In this document: positions 59,488 through 64,000 of the stretch, in pieces
Position numbering within the stretch: position 1 is the stretch's first letter
Layout of the letters: every line of letters begins with the position of its first letter
Assembly: GCA_028671895.1 (NCBI GenBank)
Contig: CM053802.1
Coordinates: forward strand, 40,710,201-40,774,200
Reading direction: 5' to 3'
Length of the DNA stretch: 64,000 nt
Source of the DNA: Oenanthe sinensis
Lineage: Eukaryota > Streptophyta > Magnoliopsida > Apiales > Apiaceae
Program-made: the position numbers and the translations under genes
Notes under the pieces: model-generated
Seen by the model: the letters and a program-made list of their open reading frames with translations, nothing else
Databases searched by the model: none
What the model was told of the DNA's origin: nothing

Positions 59488-59738
59488 CTCCCTCCGTCCC
59501 ACCCAATTATTATCTTTTCGGAGAAAAGGTCCGACACTCATTTTAAGGTGCATATAAAGTATAGTTCCGTAACTTATTTTTAATTTTTTTTCTGAATAAA
59601 AATTTAATGTTTTAAACATTAAATTTTTATTCAGAAAAAATTTTAAAAATAAGTTACGGAACTATACTTTATATGCACCTTAAAATGCATGTTGGACTTT
59701 CTCTCTGAAAAGATAACAATTGGGTGAGACATAAGTAG
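59488..59738. mobile_element. Stowaway-like palindromic MITE (251 bp)
   Basis: The left end CTCCCTCCGTCCCACCCAAT matches the Stowaway consensus; the right end ATTGGGTGAGACATAAGTAG is its imperfect inverse. TA flanks at 59486-59487 and 59739-59740. The two arms pair almost throughout around the centre TGTTTTAAACA at about 59607, so the element can form one long hairpin. Confidence 0.85.
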
Positions 59739-59740
59739 TA

Positions 59741-60197
59741 ATTAAGTATGATAATGAGCCGGGTTCAGTTGAATTTGATAAAATTTAAATTTATATTCAA
59801 ATATTTTTGGGTTATTCACATTTAAATTAATCAAATTTTGGATCGGATCGGGTATATTTCCGATATCTATTTTTGTTAAAAAAAATGTAATCAAGTTTAA
59901 TATTACTAACGACAACAATCATCACATTTATAAATTAAAATGATTAAATTTAAAAGATATTTAAATATAATATATTACACGAGTTGATATATTAATTTAT
60001 CATTAATATACAATTAATAACTAACTAATACTTCACATACCGATAAAAATGAAAATTTTGGGTAATGTAATACTACTAAAATCTAGTATATGTTAATAAA
60101 ATGAAGCACTAGTTCACTAAAAAAGTATTGATTACAGAGTAAAAATGAAATAACAAAATAAAAATACACAAATTATTTATCTTATATCTATGTATAT
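59741..60197. other. AT-rich DNA, no feature seen
   Basis: No coding sequence, repeat end or regulatory site that I can support. Confidence 0.4.
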
Positions 60198-61372
60198 TGT
60201 TATTCGCCCTTAAGTACACTAAGTTTGGAGAAGTGGGGGTTGAATACAAACTTAAGAATTAATTCAACTTCTTGCGGAAATAAGTTTGTACAAAGAGAGT
60301 GTTTAATTAAGATTGATGTAATTAAGAACTGGATAACTAAAGTGTTGAAAACAGAAACAACAAGATTAAAAATTACTAGTGGATTGTTTTTCCACTAGTG
60401 AGTTTTTGCTTTCAATTGATCTTAGTAAAAATACTAAGCTGCTTACAAAGTTGAATGTAGAACTTAGAAAAGCATTACAAGTTCTGCCTGATTTTCTACT
60501 TTGCTTTTCTTGAGTTCTTCAAAACTACTCTTACTTTGCTACTGTGTTTTTGTGACTTATTTATACAAAAACTACTACTCTAGTTTTTCTATCGACTGAT
60601 AACAATATAATATTACAATTTATACTGTTTTCATAAAAATAGAAACTAGCTTCTTTTCACAGCCTTCCTTGTAGAACTAATTAGCTCTGGATGTATCTTT
60701 ATCTTAAGATATTCCTTGGATGCTGTGTTGCCTTAAAAGTCTTCACAATCCTGACAGGACTGTCTTCCAATGATTCAGTTTCTGTACTGTTCCCGTAATT
60801 TCTGGCTTTAGCTAAATAGGGAAACTTTAATCAACTGATAAATGTTGTTAAGCTTATCAGTTGATTCACCTTTGCTTATCCATCGATGGATAGGATATAT
60901 GTTGATAAGTTGATGTGTCGATGGATAATTGAGTTATCCATCGACTCCTTATCCATTGATGGTTCTTTATCCATTGATGATTGGTATCCGTTGATAGCTT
61001 TCATCCGTTGAGTAGTGTCTTCATCCATCGCCTACAATATCAGTTGATCACTTCACTTGTGAGAATTCTGACTTGGGATATTAACAGTTGATCAGCCATT
61101 CTTCACATCTGTTGAGAAGCTAAAGATTGAAGTCAATAATATCAGTCGACTACTTCATAGCATCCATCGAGGCAATACAATCAATTGATAATGAAACTTG
61201 AATCAAATGTTACAATCCAGTTTATCAGTTGATAAACAAGCTTCAACTGATAACTGGTTTTCTAGTCAATGGATATTTACAAGTCATATCCATCGACTAG
61301 TTACAAAGTAATTTTAAATCCCTATTGTAATTCTAAGAAATTTGTTATCATCAAAACTTATAATTCCTAACA
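60198..61372 (-). repeat. 3' LTR of Sirevirus-like element 3 (1175 bp), minus strand
   Basis: On + it starts TGTTATTCGCCCTTAAGTAC and ends AATTCCTAACA, next to the PPT complement ATCTCCCCCTATTTATGA. The array at 60884-61300 holds about ten ATCCATYGAT/ATCCGTTGAT motifs. It is homologous to the LTR at 10671-11889. Confidence 0.8.
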
Positions 61373-61389
61373 ATCTCCCCCTATTTATG
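61373..61389 (-). promoter_or_regulatory. Polypurine tract of element 3
   Basis: Read on minus, CATAAATAGGGGGAGAT immediately precedes the LTR start TGTTAGGAATTATAAG. It is almost the same tract as in elements 1 and 2. Confidence 0.8.
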
Positions 61390-61553
61390 ACTATGTAAAA
61401 CATTCATAAATCTTCTGTTGATGATAAAAAAACTTCTAAACAATTTTTATTCTTAGAATGAATTACAATATTGACAAGTATAGTTTGAGACAGAGTAATC
61501 AGATACCAGACAAAGATGAATTCTGATAATTTTGATGATTGAGGTTGAATCTT

Positions 61554-64000
61554 TTATCTTCTCCTTCTTTCCCTTGACTCATTCATCTTGTCTTCATTTT
61601 CCTTCATCTTCCTGTAAAGGGTTCCCTTCAATATCTTCTCATCTTCAATCCTGTAGTCCAATTGACTTGCCAGATGATTTAATTCCAGATTGGGCAGTTT
61701 GTCTATTTCTTGACAAATATCAATGCATTTTTCTCTGCCTTCCCTGTCCTTATATATCATCAAGTAGAAGGGCTCATGAAGCACTTTTCTTCCTTCAGGA
61801 TTCCAGATCTTTATTCTGTCATCCCTTTCTTCTTGAACAGGTGCCTCCCTTATCTTCTTCATTCTTTCAAGGATGGCCTTTCCTAGCTCTTCAGTTAGAT
61901 AATACTTCCTGTTGAGCATAGTGTAGATTTTCCTTAAGATGCCATATCCTTGATCCAAGACTTGGTTGAATGTGAAGGTTGAGTGTGATCCATCTTCATA
62001 CTCAATGTGAAGAAGATCAACATCTTTCTTCCTTTGTCCTTTTGCTGCAATCATTCCCTCAGCTTTGATTGGCACAAAGTTTTCAGATTTGTGTTTGAAC
62101 ACCTCTATTTCTTTGGCTTGATTACTCCCAGAAGCTTGACCTTCAGTCTTGACTTGTTTTGGCTTCTTCTCCTTGTCTCCTTTGTCTTCAACAACTAATG
62201 GTCTTTTAACTCCAGATGATTTTGGTGCATCTTTGGGCTTGTTTGCTCTTTGCTTCATCCTTGGCCTCCTTTCACCTTCTTTTCTTCTGGCTTCTCTTAT
62301 TAGCCTATCCTCTTCATCATATTCCCTTTGCAATTGAATGGCTAATTCTTCTTGGGATTTTTCTTGTTACTCCCTTTCTCTTATGCCAACTACTATGGCT
62401 TTGCTCAACAATTTTTCACTTTCCCCTCCACCTGTGACAGCTTTCTTTTTATCATCTTCAATTAGCTTTCCCTTTCCTTTCCTGTCACCAGGTTGTGAGC
62501 TACTGGAACTTGTCTCCTTGAATTTGCTAGCAATTGCATCAAATTTCCTTACTATGTCTTGAGCCAACTCCTTCTTGGGATCTGTAGACTTTGCCACCAC
62601 AGCTTCAGTACCACTTGCTTTCTCCAATGCATCAGCTTCTTGCTTCTCCCCCTTTTTGTTATCAACAACTGGCACTTGTGCTACTGACTGAGAGAGTATG
62701 GGAGTCTCTAAGAGTTTACCCAGAAGATTGATTTGAGTGACTTGATTCTTCAAAATTTGCTGCATGTTGAGCTCCATGGAGGCTACTCTTTTCTCCAATT
62801 CCATTACCTTGTCCTTGGCTGAAAACTCAGTGTCCAACCTTTGCTTAATTCTAGTCAGCATTGTGAGGCTGAGTCTAGAGTCAATGGTGGTGTCAAAATG
62901 CATCCTTGAGCTGTCAATGTCTTCTCTTATTTTCTTCAATTCATACTTGGAGCTTGTGACATGCATTTTCTGGATCTTCAAATTATCCCTGTAAAAGTTC
63001 AGAATTCTCTTTTGCAGGGGATCCACCACATCTACTTCAGCCATTGACCTTCTGTAAAGAGAAATGATGGCCCTTTCTGTTTCAGCCAAATTAGTTTCAT
63101 CACTTGCCACTTGTGGATCTAGAAGTTCATCATCAGAATTATCATCAAAATCTTCAGGATTCATGTGGGATATATCATCAGGTTGACTGGCCAAAAACTC
63201 TTTCTCACTCCTGAATTGCTCTTCTGTCTGCACTAAACCCAGCATTTGCTCAGCTATTTGATTAGATGCTGCTGCTAGTTCTTGATAATGAGGATCTTCA
63301 TGTTGAAAGGTTGAAGCATCAAGATTGACATCAATTTCATCCTCCACCTCCATGTTGACTTCTGCAACTCTTGCAGGGACTCCATAGTCTACAACTCCCC
63401 CTGACTCTAGCCCCAACTCCTGGGTGAGTCCTGCTTCAAACTGCTCAGTTTTAGAAGTTGATGCTTCATGAGATGGTGAAATTGGTTTCTCTCTATTCTT
63501 TTCTCTCTCACTATCTTCTCTCTTTTCTTGAATCAGGATCTCATCCTGGATTCTCACCTCTCCCTTACTTTCCTCTCCTTTTTCATCACCTGCTAAGGTG
63601 GGACTCTCTTTTCTCGCACCCTCTCCTTTTGCCACCTCAGAAGAATTTGAGGGCCCCTCATTCACACACTCTCCTTTTGCCAAGGTATGCAAACCTTGCC
63701 TCTCACACACCTCTCCCACTCCACTCAATCCTAATAGAGTATTGGCCACTTGAAGTGTTTCAATGGATGATTCATGAATTGACATGAAGGGATCAATCGA
63801 TGGATAAGAAGTATCCATCGATGGATGAATATCCGTTGATGGGAGCTCGTCGATGGATGTAAGGATATCCATCGATGAAAGTGAACTAGTCAATGGATGT
63901 TGGAAGTTATCAGTGGATTGCATAATATCCATTGACTGGAGAGAAATTACAGTATTTTCCTGATCAATCAAGGTGTTAACCTTATTTGGTGATGCAGGTG
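61554..64000 (-). pseudogene. Element 3 third ORF (env-like position), one nonsense codon, 5' end outside window
   Basis: On minus the frame is open from the window edge to 61554 except for one TAA at 62367-62369, probably from a Gln codon. The 815 visible codons begin with a repeated S-[IMT]-D theme (SMDILTSIDELPSTDIHPSM), then acidic and Ser-rich sequence, a heptad-like coiled coil at about 62740-62990 (AKDKVMELEKRVASMELNMQ), a Lys-rich middle part (KKPKQVKTEGQ) and a conserved C-terminus (HEPFYLMIYKDREGREKCID, KLPNLELNHLASQLDYRIED). No membrane helix or signal peptide is visible. The C-terminal domain is conserved in the 12-kb remnant, so it was under constraint in the family. Function unknown; nucleic-acid or particle-associated role is inference. 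Confidence 0.75.

Overview
The window is plant nuclear DNA, from a eudicot and probably an asterid, although I cannot name the species. It shows GT-AG spliced genes, a 14-exon auxin response factor, Stowaway-type MITEs, and nested Ty1/copia retrotransposons with the multiple polypurine tracts typical of the Sirevirus (SIRE/Maximus) lineage. Intergenic DNA is very AT-rich and contains long (TA)n runs.

Layout. 1-1524 is the 3' part of a two-exon gene for a basic, Ser/Arg-rich protein with six 24-residue repeats. 2.7-5.2 kb holds three inverted-repeat DNA elements in a row, the last a 1.1 kb element with a 9-bp target duplication ending about 125 bp before a TATA box. 5436-5978 is a one-exon secretory or membrane protein gene. 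6.1-10.6 kb is non-coding with two local tandem duplications and a Stowaway MITE. 10.67-12.56 kb is a truncated minus-strand retroelement (LTR plus 3' ORF remnant). 12.6-18.2 kb is AT-rich and probably old retroelement debris.

18.2-27.9 kb is the main cellular locus: an ARF8/ARF6-class auxin response factor (ARF8-like, about 837 aa, 14 exons on +). It has two adjacent Stowaway MITEs upstream of its TATA box, four short upstream ORFs in its leader, a miR167 target site in exon 13, and a TRIM-like LTR with an adjoining primer-binding site inside its 3 kb intron 6.

30.1-57.3 kb is one nest of retroelements. The outer shell is a minus-strand LTR element (LTRs at 30137-30423 and 45809-57274) that shows no coding capacity. 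Its interior was invaded by Sirevirus-like element 1 (31646-43977), which ends in an extra 5'-truncated-in-progress copy (LTR-internal-LTR-partial internal). Its other LTR was split by Sirevirus-like element 2 (46015-57212, 765-bp LTRs, AAAGG target duplication), which carries gag, pol and a long third ORF, all broken by stops and frameshifts. 58.9 kb holds the tail of another LTR, 59.5 kb a Stowaway MITE, and 60.2-64.0 kb the 3' end of a third Sirevirus-like element on the minus strand, whose third ORF is nearly intact and runs off the window; the 10.7-12.6 kb fragment is a relative of it.

The most interesting observation is that each of the three Sirevirus-like families has its own short motif repeated about ten times in its LTR (AGTCATACCGA, TCAGAGTCT, ATCCATYGAT). 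In two of them the same motif is scattered through the body of the third ORF; in element 2 it occurs in both orientations and more than one reading frame, which points to a nucleic-acid-level role rather than only a protein one. All counts and boundaries were made by eye.
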